Shown: positions 17,402-24,575 of the stretch, piece after piece
How positions within the stretch are numbered: position 1 is the stretch's first letter
Layout of the letters: every line of letters starts with the position of its first letter
Assembly: GCF_026626635.1 (NCBI RefSeq)
Contig: NZ_JAPNKA010000001.1
Coordinates: 6,386,001-6,450,000, forward strand
Source: Archangium lansingense
Lineage (GTDB): Bacteria; Myxococcota; Myxococcia; Myxococcales; Myxococcaceae
Length of the DNA: 64,000 bases
Direction of reading: 5' to 3'
Translations under genes and position numbers: made by a program
Notes under the pieces: generated by a model
The model's database searches: none
What the model saw: only the letters and a program-made list of their open reading frames with translations
Told to the model about the DNA's origin: nothing

Positions 17402-17886
17402 CGGAAGGCGTCGACTGCCTGAACGACGCCGAAGACATCCCGTATGGCGCCTACACCTGGTGGTGAACCGGGTCGTTTATCCAAGTCCCCGTCAGTATTG
17501 AGGACGACTCCACAGAAGGGGTACCTGCCTCCTCTTGGGAAGCGAATCTCGTAATAGCGGATGGCGACAGTGGAGCCGCTTCCAGCCCAGATATGCCCGT
17601 ACAGTAGCGTCTCTGCAGGCAGCGCTCCCAGGGCTTGCATCAGGGAGCCCTCGACCGGTCCATCGGACAACGTGAACGGCGCCTGCCCGTACTTGTTTTC
17701 GTCAATGAGGATCCCAGCAGTATCACCCGGGGAGATGCCCCAGGTGTTCATTGCATCGAGCGCATTGGCTGGACACGCCTGAGGGCCAGGTAGCCCATCC
17801 GGGCGCAGGGACACACCCGAACAACCGGTACCCAAACCCATGAAGAAGACACCGAGTAACACGACACGAATCCGGGTTGCACGCAT
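17398..17886 (-). CDS. Myxobacterial lipoprotein, paralogue 1
   Basis: A 162-residue lipoprotein with the lipobox MGLGTGC followed by SGVSLRPDGLPGPQACP. It shares with the next gene upstream the phrases GVS-RPDG-PGPQ-CP, the central ALDAM/ALEAM, GALP, IRYYE, YPFCG and the ending VDAFR, so the two are tandem paralogues. The two Cys outside the lipobox (CP and FCG) are conserved in both. No named family was recognised. The ATG at 17886 puts the lipobox at the normal distance; an earlier start would overlap the upstream gene. Its stop codon lies in the edge of the MITE-like element. Confidence 0.75.
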   Translation of the reverse strand: MRATRIRVVLLGVFFMGLGTGCSGVSLRPDGLPGPQACPANALDAMNTWGISPGDTAGILIDENKYGQAPFTLSDGPVEGSLMQALGALPAETLLYGHIWAGSGSTVAIRYYEIRFPRGGRYPFCGVVLNTDGDLDKRPGSPPGVGAIRDVFGVVQAVDAFR

Positions 17887-17902
17887 GTGAGGTTGGCTCC
17901 AC

Positions 17903-18397
17903 TCAACGAAAAGCATCGACCACCCGGACTATTGCAGCGGCATCCGGGATGATCCCTGCACCAGGAGGGGAATCCGGTCGTTTCGTCATGCCGTTGGAAC
18001 CGTCAACAGCAATGCCGCAGAAAGGGTATGTCCTGCCATGAGGAGTGCGGGCTTCGTAGTAGCGAATGACTACGTCGGGACCTTCGGTCCAGACCTGCCC
18101 GTGGAGGCGAGTACCGGTGGGCAGCGCACCGAACTCATCTTCCAGTAGGCTCTCGATGGGTCCATTGAGGAGTACGAGGGGGTTCTGCTCCAACCTGGGA
18201 TCAATGCGGATGGGACCTCTATCGGAGACCGCAAGTCCCAGTCGCTGCATTGCTTCTAGGGCTCTGGAGGGGCAGTCCTGGGGTCCCGGTCTGCCATCCG
18301 GCCGTGTGGAGACGCCAGTGCAGCCGGAACCCAGGGACATGGCTGACAGCAGGAGCAGGTGTGTGGAGACCTTCTTGATGGGAGTGGCGATTCGCAT
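17903..18397 (-). CDS. Myxobacterial lipoprotein, paralogue 2
   Basis: A 164-residue lipoprotein (lipobox LGSGC, then TGVSTRPDGRPGPQDCP). It is a diverged tandem duplicate of the following gene, alignable over its full length. It lies 16 bases before the next start, so they form an operon, probably together with the DUF2381 gene 44 bases upstream. Function unknown; export to the outer membrane or periplasm is inferred from the signal. Confidence 0.75.
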   Translation of the reverse strand: MRIATPIKKVSTHLLLLSAMSLGSGCTGVSTRPDGRPGPQDCPSRALEAMQRLGLAVSDRGPIRIDPRLEQNPLVLLNGPIESLLEDEFGALPTGTRLHGQVWTEGPDVVIRYYEARTPHGRTYPFCGIAVDGSNGMTKRPDSPPGAGIIPDAAAIVRVVDAFR

Positions 18398-18441
18398 CGT
18401 TCAGTAGGATAGGACAGGAGCCAGTTGGGTAGGGATCCTTC

Positions 18442-19380
18442 TCAGAGCTTCAGATCGATGAGGGCGAAGTCCCTCAAGCCATTCTTCCTGAAGACCTCCA
18501 TCAGGAAAGAGCCGCTCCCATCTGGGTTGAGCAGCGAGGTCACAATGACGAGATGTCCGGTCTGACCTGGAGCGATACGGGTGGAGTGCATACGAACGGC
18601 GTAGGGCTTGCTCTCTCCTGTGGCCATGTTCGTGAGCCGTACCTCTCCCAGCGCCCATGGCTGTTCCCGCGATTTGTTGGTGATGGTGAATAAGGCTGCT
18701 ACGTACCCGGGGACAATTTTCTCGGGAAGCAACAGCAGGTCGACATCTGCTTCGATGTCCGTCCCAATACCAGGGCTTTTCAATGTCCACCTCTGCCGTG
18801 TGGTGAGAGAGTGTTCACCGAAAGCCTTGTTGAGTACCAGGGTCGCCAGGGCGTGCTCCGTTGAGAGCGCCTCCTGCTGATGGCGGAGGTTTTCGGCCTG
18901 GAGTCTGTTGTTCTCTTCTCGCTCATCCTCCAGGGCCCGTTTGAGGGCGCGAACGGATTCTGCGTTGAGGAAGACGTCCACCTGGGTGTCCACCGTTTCC
19001 TGTGCGGCAACGAGGGTGAAGGGGAGGGCCGTTCCGTCCATGAGCGTCACCGTGAGTGGGACACGGTCCTTTGGTGAGAGTTCATGCAGGGCGACGACGA
19101 CCACGGAACTTCCGCCCACGAGCGGAGGCTCGAAGCGCGCCTCCCACCCGCCGAGTTTCGTGAGGGATGGGGAAGGCGGTATTTCGAAGCGGAGGGTTGT
19201 GGAGGTGTGCGCGGCCACTCGGATCTCCGGAGTTGACCCCGGTGGCTCGTCGGAAAGGAAGAGGCTGCGATGCATTGGCTTCGGTCTGGCAACCGTAGGA
19301 CTGGCTGCGATGGTCGCGGAGACCAGGCAGAGCGTGGCCAGCAGCAGCGACGGTATCCAGTAGAGAAGGCGTGACCTCAT
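18442..19380 (-). CDS. DUF2381 family protein
   Basis: A 312-residue exported protein matching the DUF2381 (TIGR02268) paralogous family of Myxococcota. It has a signal peptide (about 1-25), an N-terminal beta-sandwich with the RFEIPPSPSLTK... region, a central heptad-like coiled coil (about 143-170, RALEDEREENNRLQAENLRHQ, shown in part) and a C-terminal beta domain with FTITNKSREQPWALGEVRL. Members are often encoded near serine/threonine kinases or lipoproteins; here the partners are two paralogous lipoproteins downstream. Role unknown. Confidence 0.85.
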   Translation of the reverse strand: MRSRLLYWIPSLLLATLCLVSATIAASPTVARPKPMHRSLFLSDEPPGSTPEIRVAAHTSTTLRFEIPPSPSLTKLGGWEARFEPPLVGGSSVVVVALHELSPKDRVPLTVTLMDGTALPFTLVAAQETVDTQVDVFLNAESVRALKRALEDEREENNRLQAENLRHQQEALSTEHALATLVLNKAFGEHSLTTRQRWTLKSPGIGTDIEADVDLLLLPEKIVPGYVAALFTITNKSREQPWALGEVRLTNMATGESKPYAVRMHSTRIAPGQTGHLVIVTSLLNPDGSGSFLMEVFRKNGLRDFALIDLKL

Positions 19381-19443
19381 CGGTCATGGGCTTATAGCAG
19401 CCTTCTGGAGTCATGTGGAGTCAGGTGCTGCGCGATCGGACGG

Positions 19444-20064
19444 ATGCTGCACATGCCGGTGTCGATGGAGGGCTCTGACGACGATCAGTCCGCAGACGCG
19501 GAGGGGCTGGCACAGCGCTTCCAGGAGGCAGGGCTCGGCTTCTACGCGGTGGAGTACCCGGGCTATGGGCTCGCGGCGGCGCAGGGGCCTTCCGAGACCG
19601 GCATCTATGCGGCGGCGGAGACCGCGCTGGAGCATCTGCACCAGAAGCTGGGGGGGGGGCCTCGAGAGCGCACAGTGCTGCAGGGGCAGTCGCTTGGCTT
19701 GGGCGTGGCGGTCGAGATGGCGAAGCGGGGCCACGGCTCGCGGCTGGTGCTCATCACTCCCTACACCTCCATCGTGGACCTGGGGGCGAGGCTCTTCTCG
19801 TGGCTGCCCGCGAGTCTGCTCGTGAGGGCTCCGCTCGACAGCGCGGCCAAGGCTCCCGCGTTGAAGCTGCCGGTGCTTATCATCCACGGCACGCGGGATG
19901 AGGTCATCCCCGTGGACATGGGGCAGCGGCTGGGAGCCTTGTTCCCGAACGCCACCGTGCGCCTGTTCGAGGGCAAGCGTCACGATGATGTGCTCGATCG
20001 GCCGGCTGTTCTGCTGGAAATGATGGAGTTTGCGCGAGACGGAGCCGTCAAGACAGGTCAGTAG
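19444..20064 (+). pseudogene. Truncated copy of the Bem46-like hydrolase
   Basis: From about residue 20 to its end this 206-codon frame is a close copy of the hydrolase at 16353-17240 (for instance AQRFQEAGLGFYAVEYPGYG is identical). It lacks the membrane helix and the first 75 or so residues, and the oxyanion-hole motif HFHGNGE is replaced by an unrelated SDDDQSADA stretch, so it should be inactive even if made. The nucleophile motif is GQSLGL. A run of ten G at 19650-19659 adds one codon relative to the parent. Confidence 0.8.
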
Positions 20065-20113
20065 GAGCCTTGATCGGGGCAATGACACAGTCCGCGGTTC
20101 ACTGGTGGATGTA

Positions 20114-20310
20114 CGGCGAGGCTCTTCTTGTGTCTGCCCGTAAGACTGTCTGCTCGTGAGATTTCTATTCGACGGCGCGACCAATGCTTCCGCGTTGAAT
20201 TTGCTAGTGCCCACTGTCCACGGACCACTGGATGAGGTCATCCCCGTGGACATGGGGGCAAGCGGCTAAGAATAGAGATCCAAGACGCCACCGTGCTCCG
20301 CTCAAGAGCA
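20114..20310 (+). pseudogene. Second decayed hydrolase fragment
   Basis: DNA-level homology to the hydrolase copies resumes here: GGCGAGGCTCTTCT, then the segment ending GATGAGGTCATCCCCGTGGA (19 of these shared words are identical) and finally GCCACCGTGC. Small insertions near 20140 shift the frame and the rest is AT-enriched and diverged. It is a much older or faster-decaying remnant than the copy directly upstream. Confidence 0.75.
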
Positions 20311-20361
20311 ATCTTTGCAATGACTTGAGTTTAGATTGGTTTTTCCCGCCTGCACACTCGC

Positions 20362-22623
20362 TCATTGAATCGTCATTACCTCGCGTACGGCACTATCGGT
20401 CGATGATGTGCCAGACGTAAGGATGGCCGAGACCCTGCTTCTGCGTCCAGCGAGCGGCTGCCAAACAGTGATTCCACTCAGTCGAACGGGAAATGCAAGT
20501 CGATGACGATCCACAATCTCCAGTACATTGCTAACGAACGTGCGGAGGCTCGGATCCAGCCCTCGTGACAAAGCTCGTTCTTGGCGGCCACTCCCTTTTT
20601 GCAAATACAGCTTGCGAAGAATTGTCAGCAAGACGCGCAATGGGCCTGGGATGGACGGGTCGGCTACAATAGATGCATTTGTTTGTTGTTGCGTGTCGAA
20701 ATTTGTAATGTAGCAACCTTCGACCCATGGAGGTAAATCGTATTCCGTTGAGCAGCCAATCACCTGCTGTATTAGGCAGCCAGTAACTTTCACCCCCTGT
20801 GGTTGCGAGTCGCCCAAGACGAGCGTACCGACCGTCGCCTCGGTAAGTTCCCAGTTTGTCGGTATCGGTGTGTCACTAAAATCCAAGGTGTCGACATCCG
20901 CTGCATTGATTTTCAGGCCATCGCAATTCAGTTCATCTAGAGCGGGATGTGCATGAGGGAATGTGAGTAAAACATCAGCCGCTAGCGTTGGAGCGTTCCA
21001 TCGAATTGCGGCTTCACGCGCAGCTATAATGAATTGAGTTGGCTGGATATCATGGGAGAGTCTGGTTCCGGCGAGTGAAGCGCCAAGAGGTCCTAGTCCA
21101 TGCTTCCATAGGTGCGCTTTGAGATTGTTGGCATATGGGCTAATCACGTGTTCGATCACATGCCCAGCGCGCAGTGCGTCAAGTATCTGGTCGTCGATGA
21201 ATGATCTGTCGCCTGTCTGGGCGTTTCGTGCGCTTAATCCTGGAAGCCGCTGGAGGAGTGGGCGTGTTTTATCGTCAGGATAGGCATGTACTATCTCTCG
21301 GAATGCTTCGGCGACTTCATCTTCTGTGAGTGGGCCAAAGCCATCTGGCTTGGTCCGAGCAGTTGAGGCTAGTAATTCCAATATCCGCCGGATTGCTTGC
21401 GGATCAAGGTGGGATCGATGAATTCTGGACTCTCTGTCACATACGGCGTTGATCAAGAGGTCCCAAGCGCGGGCGGGCTCGACGTCTGTATTTGCTAGGA
21501 GTAGGTTTAGCGTGCCATCTGCAGCGAGTTTAGCGAGAAGCAACGGCCTTCGAGGGAGCCAGGCAGGCAGAGGTGCGGAGTAGCCGATCCGTTCGAGAAA
21601 CCTCTGGGCCTCAGGTTCAGAAAACTCTCCCAGTGATAGGAATAGGTCGTCGCGACGAAGCCCCATCGACTCCCGCAGTTCATCGTGGCTATCGAAGTAG
21701 TGTGCTCGGCCTGCGATTATGATTCCGCACTTGTTCCGAGATTCCACAACGAATGCACGAACAAGTGCGACGGCGGCTTTTCGAAGCTCGCGCAATCGAA
21801 TGCTGCTTCCCGCTTCCCAAGCTACAGAGGCGATTTCATCAAACCCATCGAGCATCAATATCAGTCGACCTGCATTGAACGCTCTAATGAGTTGCTGGGG
21901 CGAAGACATGCCGACGCGCCGGGCATGCCGCTCTAGCGCTTCGTAGGCGTCATCCTGGCCCCAGTGTTCTCTGAGATTGAGGAGGACAGGACAGTATTCG
22001 ATGTTGCCTTTGAAATAGCTCGTTCTCAGGTCGCCAAATACCTCCTTGAGCGTGAGGCTCTTGCCCATTCCGAAGTCACCCAACAGGCATATAATCCGCT
22101 TGTTGGTGAGTTCCTGTGCTACGTTTTTTACTGATAAGCTATCGATGGTGGAGTTGTTTGGGCGAATCGCAACTGGCTCGTAGTTGAGAGTCCATGTTTG
22201 ATTGCTATCTGTTTTCGGGTCTGTTGCGCTGCCGAATGGATGATTGACCCGTAGATTTAGATATTGCCCTGCATCAAGAAGTCGTTTGCCTAATTCGGCC
22301 AACGAGAGCACCGCGATGCTGCGTTCCTTGCCATACTGAACTTGATCAGCAGTAGGCTCCTCTAGTGTCACGAAGATTAACTTTACGAGTCGATTCCTCC
22401 TTTCTTCTCGCGTTTTGAAGGAGATCATCTTTCCTGAGTCGCTCTTCAGTTTTTCAAGAGTCCGTTGGGTCGTGCATTCAATGTAGTAGGTGACATCAGC
22501 GGTCTCGATGATGCAGTCGCGCTCAAGGCCATCCACATAAGTTGGCGCACCTGCGCCTGGTTCGGCATCCCAGATTGCCCGCGCCAGCGACCTCACGGCT
22601 TTTTCGAATTCAGATCCAGTCAA
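20362..22623 (-). CDS. NACHT-domain NTPase with N-terminal nuclease-like domain (probable anti-phage protein)
   Basis: A 753-residue STAND-type NTPase. Walker A is GDFGMGKS (182-189) and the Walker B/NACHT acidic motif is LILMLDGFDE (254-263); the DGxDE form is the NACHT signature. Residues 1-115 look like a PD-(D/E)xK restriction-endonuclease fold: Asp36, then 12 residues later the strand YYIECTTQR (Glu49), followed by KLKSDSGKM; the usual Lys after Glu is Thr. The C-terminus (about 560-650) has short beta repeats (INAADVDTLDFSD) like a solenoid sensor. Bacterial NACHT proteins of this plan protect against phage. Base composition and codon use are far more AT-rich than all neighbours, so it was acquired. 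Start is TTG with AAGGAA five bases upstream. Confidence 0.82.
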   Translation of the reverse strand: MTGSEFEKAVRSLARAIWDAEPGAGAPTYVDGLERDCIIETADVTYYIECTTQRTLEKLKSDSGKMISFKTREERRNRLVKLIFVTLEEPTADQVQYGKERSIAVLSLAELGKRLLDAGQYLNLRVNHPFGSATDPKTDSNQTWTLNYEPVAIRPNNSTIDSLSVKNVAQELTNKRIICLLGDFGMGKSLTLKEVFGDLRTSYFKGNIEYCPVLLNLREHWGQDDAYEALERHARRVGMSSPQQLIRAFNAGRLILMLDGFDEIASVAWEAGSSIRLRELRKAAVALVRAFVVESRNKCGIIIAGRAHYFDSHDELRESMGLRRDDLFLSLGEFSEPEAQRFLERIGYSAPLPAWLPRRPLLLAKLAADGTLNLLLANTDVEPARAWDLLINAVCDRESRIHRSHLDPQAIRRILELLASTARTKPDGFGPLTEDEVAEAFREIVHAYPDDKTRPLLQRLPGLSARNAQTGDRSFIDDQILDALRAGHVIEHVISPYANNLKAHLWKHGLGPLGASLAGTRLSHDIQPTQFIIAAREAAIRWNAPTLAADVLLTFPHAHPALDELNCDGLKINAADVDTLDFSDTPIPTNWELTEATVGTLVLGDSQPQGVKVTGCLIQQVIGCSTEYDLPPWVEGCYITNFDTQQQTNASIVADPSIPGPLRVLLTILRKLYLQKGSGRQERALSRGLDPSLRTFVSNVLEIVDRHRLAFPVRLSGITVWQPLAGRRSRVSAILTSGTSSTDSAVREVMTIQ

Positions 22624-22634
22624 GGCAGTTCCTT

Positions 22635-22657
22635 AAAAAAACGCCAAATTTTTGGCG
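22635..22657 (-). terminator. Palindrome plus T-run in the NACHT leader (terminator or attenuator)
   Basis: On the - strand CGCCAAA-AA-TTTGGCG (perfect 7-bp arms) is followed at once by seven T, the form of an intrinsic terminator. It lies only 11 bases before the NACHT TTG start and just upstream of the AAGGAA ribosome site. It may stop read-through from the acyl-CoA dehydrogenase, act as an attenuator, or be an operator; a second palindrome GCATATATGC adjoins it. Confidence 0.5.
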
Positions 22658-22786
22658 CATATATGCATTGGATTGCTGCGGAACGAACATTGCGAATAAG
22701 GAAAAGAGTCGGCTGTCTACGGCGATAATCAAACCGTTGTGCCGGAGTTAATATTCTTCCTCCTGACAAGGGAGTTCAGGGCGATT

Positions 22787-24448
22787 TTACGACACCAGCA
22801 GCCGCGCGTCGTCCAGGTCTATGTCGGCGATCAGGTCCACGCCGTTACGCATGAGCCGCCGCGCTGCCGCCATGGCCCTCGGGCCGTGTCCGTTGTCCAG
22901 GCACCACTGCGCGTGCTCCACCAGCAGCGCCAGTTCGTAGGTGCGGCCCAGCGTCAGTGAGAACCGCCTTGCCCCAGCTTCCACCCCCGCCGGGTTCTCC
23001 ATCGCCTTCATCACCCACGCCCGCGCCTTCTCCAGCGACTCCTGCGCCGCCGCCACGCACGGTCGCAGGCCCGCGTCCTTTGCTGCCACCAGCCGCCGCT
23101 CCGCGTCCGTGTATAGCGCCTCCAGCGCGCCGCCCTTCGCCATTGCTCTCAGCGTGTCCAGTGAGAGCACGTTCGTCGTTCCCTCCCAGATAGACAGCAC
23201 CTGCGCGTCCGCCAGCAGCCTCGGCAGCCCCGTGTCCTCCACGTAGCCCGCTCCGCCGAAGCTCTCCACCACCTCCGACGTCACGTGCACTACCTGCCGC
23301 CCTGTCGTCAGCTTCGCCAACGGCGTCACCAGCCGCTGCAGCAGCAGTTCCTCTTCCGTCGCCGTCTTCGCCTCCATCTTCCCCAGCAGCTCTACCGCCC
23401 GGAACGCCAGCAGGAAGCCTCCGTGGAACTCGGCCTCCAGTCCCGCCAGCGTGTCCACGTGCAGCGGCTTCTCCGCCAGCAGCGCCCCGAACTGCACCCG
23501 CCGCTTTGCGTAGTCCCTCGCCAGCGCCAGCGCCCTCCTCATGCTCCACGCGGCGCCCATCGCGTTCCACGTCCGTGTCACGTTCAGCATCCATGACATG
23601 TTCCGGATGCCGTCCGTCAGCCCCGCCACCGGCACCGCCAGCGTCCCGTCCAGCGTCAGCTCCGCCGTCGGTACCTTCCTCGTCCCCAGCTTGTCCTTCA
23701 GCCGGTTGATCTGAATCCCGTTCAGCCTCCCGTCCGCCCCTCGCGTCTCCACGTAGAAGATCGCCAGGCCCTTGCCCCCAGGCCCGTTCCCCTCCGGCCG
23801 CCCCAGCGTCAGCGCCATCTGCGACGTCGTCGCCGAGGTGAACCACTTCGTCCCGTACAGTCTCCACCCCTCGGGCGACTGCCTCGCCACCGTCTGCGTC
23901 AGCCCCACGTCCGAGCCGCCCGTCCGCTCCGTCATCCACTGGCCCGACGTCCAGAACGTCTTCGGGTCCCTCGACGTCAGGTGGGGCAGGGCGCGCTGGA
24001 GCAACTCCTGGTTCCCCAGGGACAGCAGCGTTCGCGCCGCCCCGTCCGTCATCGCCAGCGGGCACGAGTAGACGTCCAGCGACGGCTGTACCAGGTAGTT
24101 CAGCGTGAACTGGTGGATGCGCGAGCGCTCCCCGTTCTTCTGCTCGTACGCCACCGCTACCAACCCCCGCTTCGCCGCCAGCGTCTCCGCCTCCTTCCAC
24201 AGCGGCGACACCTCGATCTGGTCCACCCGCTGGCCCCAGGCGTCCCACTGCGTCAGCTCCGGCTCGTTCAACCGGTCCCTGAGCTGGAACTCGTACAGGT
24301 CCTTGCCTCCCAGCTCGCCCAGCTCCCGGAGCTCGTCCTCGAGCCCCGCTCGCATGTCCTGGGGCAGCACCCGGTCCAGGTAGCTGCGCAGCAGTGCGTC
24401 GTCCTCGTACTGGTTTCCAAGCCTCGGCGGTTCCTGGAAGAAGCTCAT
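22787..24448 (-). CDS. AidB-like acyl-CoA dehydrogenase
   Basis: A 553-residue flavoprotein of the AidB subgroup, longer than ordinary acyl-CoA dehydrogenases (about 380) because of an extra N-terminal region and a longer C-terminal bundle. Diagnostic phrases are FWTSGQWMTERTGGSDVG in the middle domain and QVLSIWEGTTNVLSLDTLR with ESFGGAGYVED near the C-terminus. AidB of E. coli binds DNA and FAD and is induced by alkylation; relatives such as isovaleryl-CoA-type enzymes are also possible. The ATG at 24448 is preferred over a TTG nine bases earlier. It is divergent from the AAA ATPase. Confidence 0.88.
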   Translation of the reverse strand: MSFFQEPPRLGNQYEDDALLRSYLDRVLPQDMRAGLEDELRELGELGGKDLYEFQLRDRLNEPELTQWDAWGQRVDQIEVSPLWKEAETLAAKRGLVAVAYEQKNGERSRIHQFTLNYLVQPSLDVYSCPLAMTDGAARTLLSLGNQELLQRALPHLTSRDPKTFWTSGQWMTERTGGSDVGLTQTVARQSPEGWRLYGTKWFTSATTSQMALTLGRPEGNGPGGKGLAIFYVETRGADGRLNGIQINRLKDKLGTRKVPTAELTLDGTLAVPVAGLTDGIRNMSWMLNVTRTWNAMGAAWSMRRALALARDYAKRRVQFGALLAEKPLHVDTLAGLEAEFHGGFLLAFRAVELLGKMEAKTATEEELLLQRLVTPLAKLTTGRQVVHVTSEVVESFGGAGYVEDTGLPRLLADAQVLSIWEGTTNVLSLDTLRAMAKGGALEALYTDAERRLVAAKDAGLRPCVAAAQESLEKARAWVMKAMENPAGVEAGARRFSLTLGRTYELALLVEHAQWCLDNGHGPRAMAAARRLMRNGVDLIADIDLDDARLLVS

Positions 24449-24575
24449 ACGGGGCAAGCTAGCACCGGGCCGCCCCAGAGGGGCCTGCGTCTCGCCCCCC
24501 TGTTTTCCTCGACTGGATCAGGGCCTCTCGGCCACTTCCTGCTAGACTCGCCAGCCTCAACCCGGAGCAACATCC

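Noticed and set aside
19444..20064. Truncated hydrolase as a functional soluble paralogue
   Set aside because: The oxyanion-hole loop and the whole first third of the fold are missing, so an active enzyme is unlikely.
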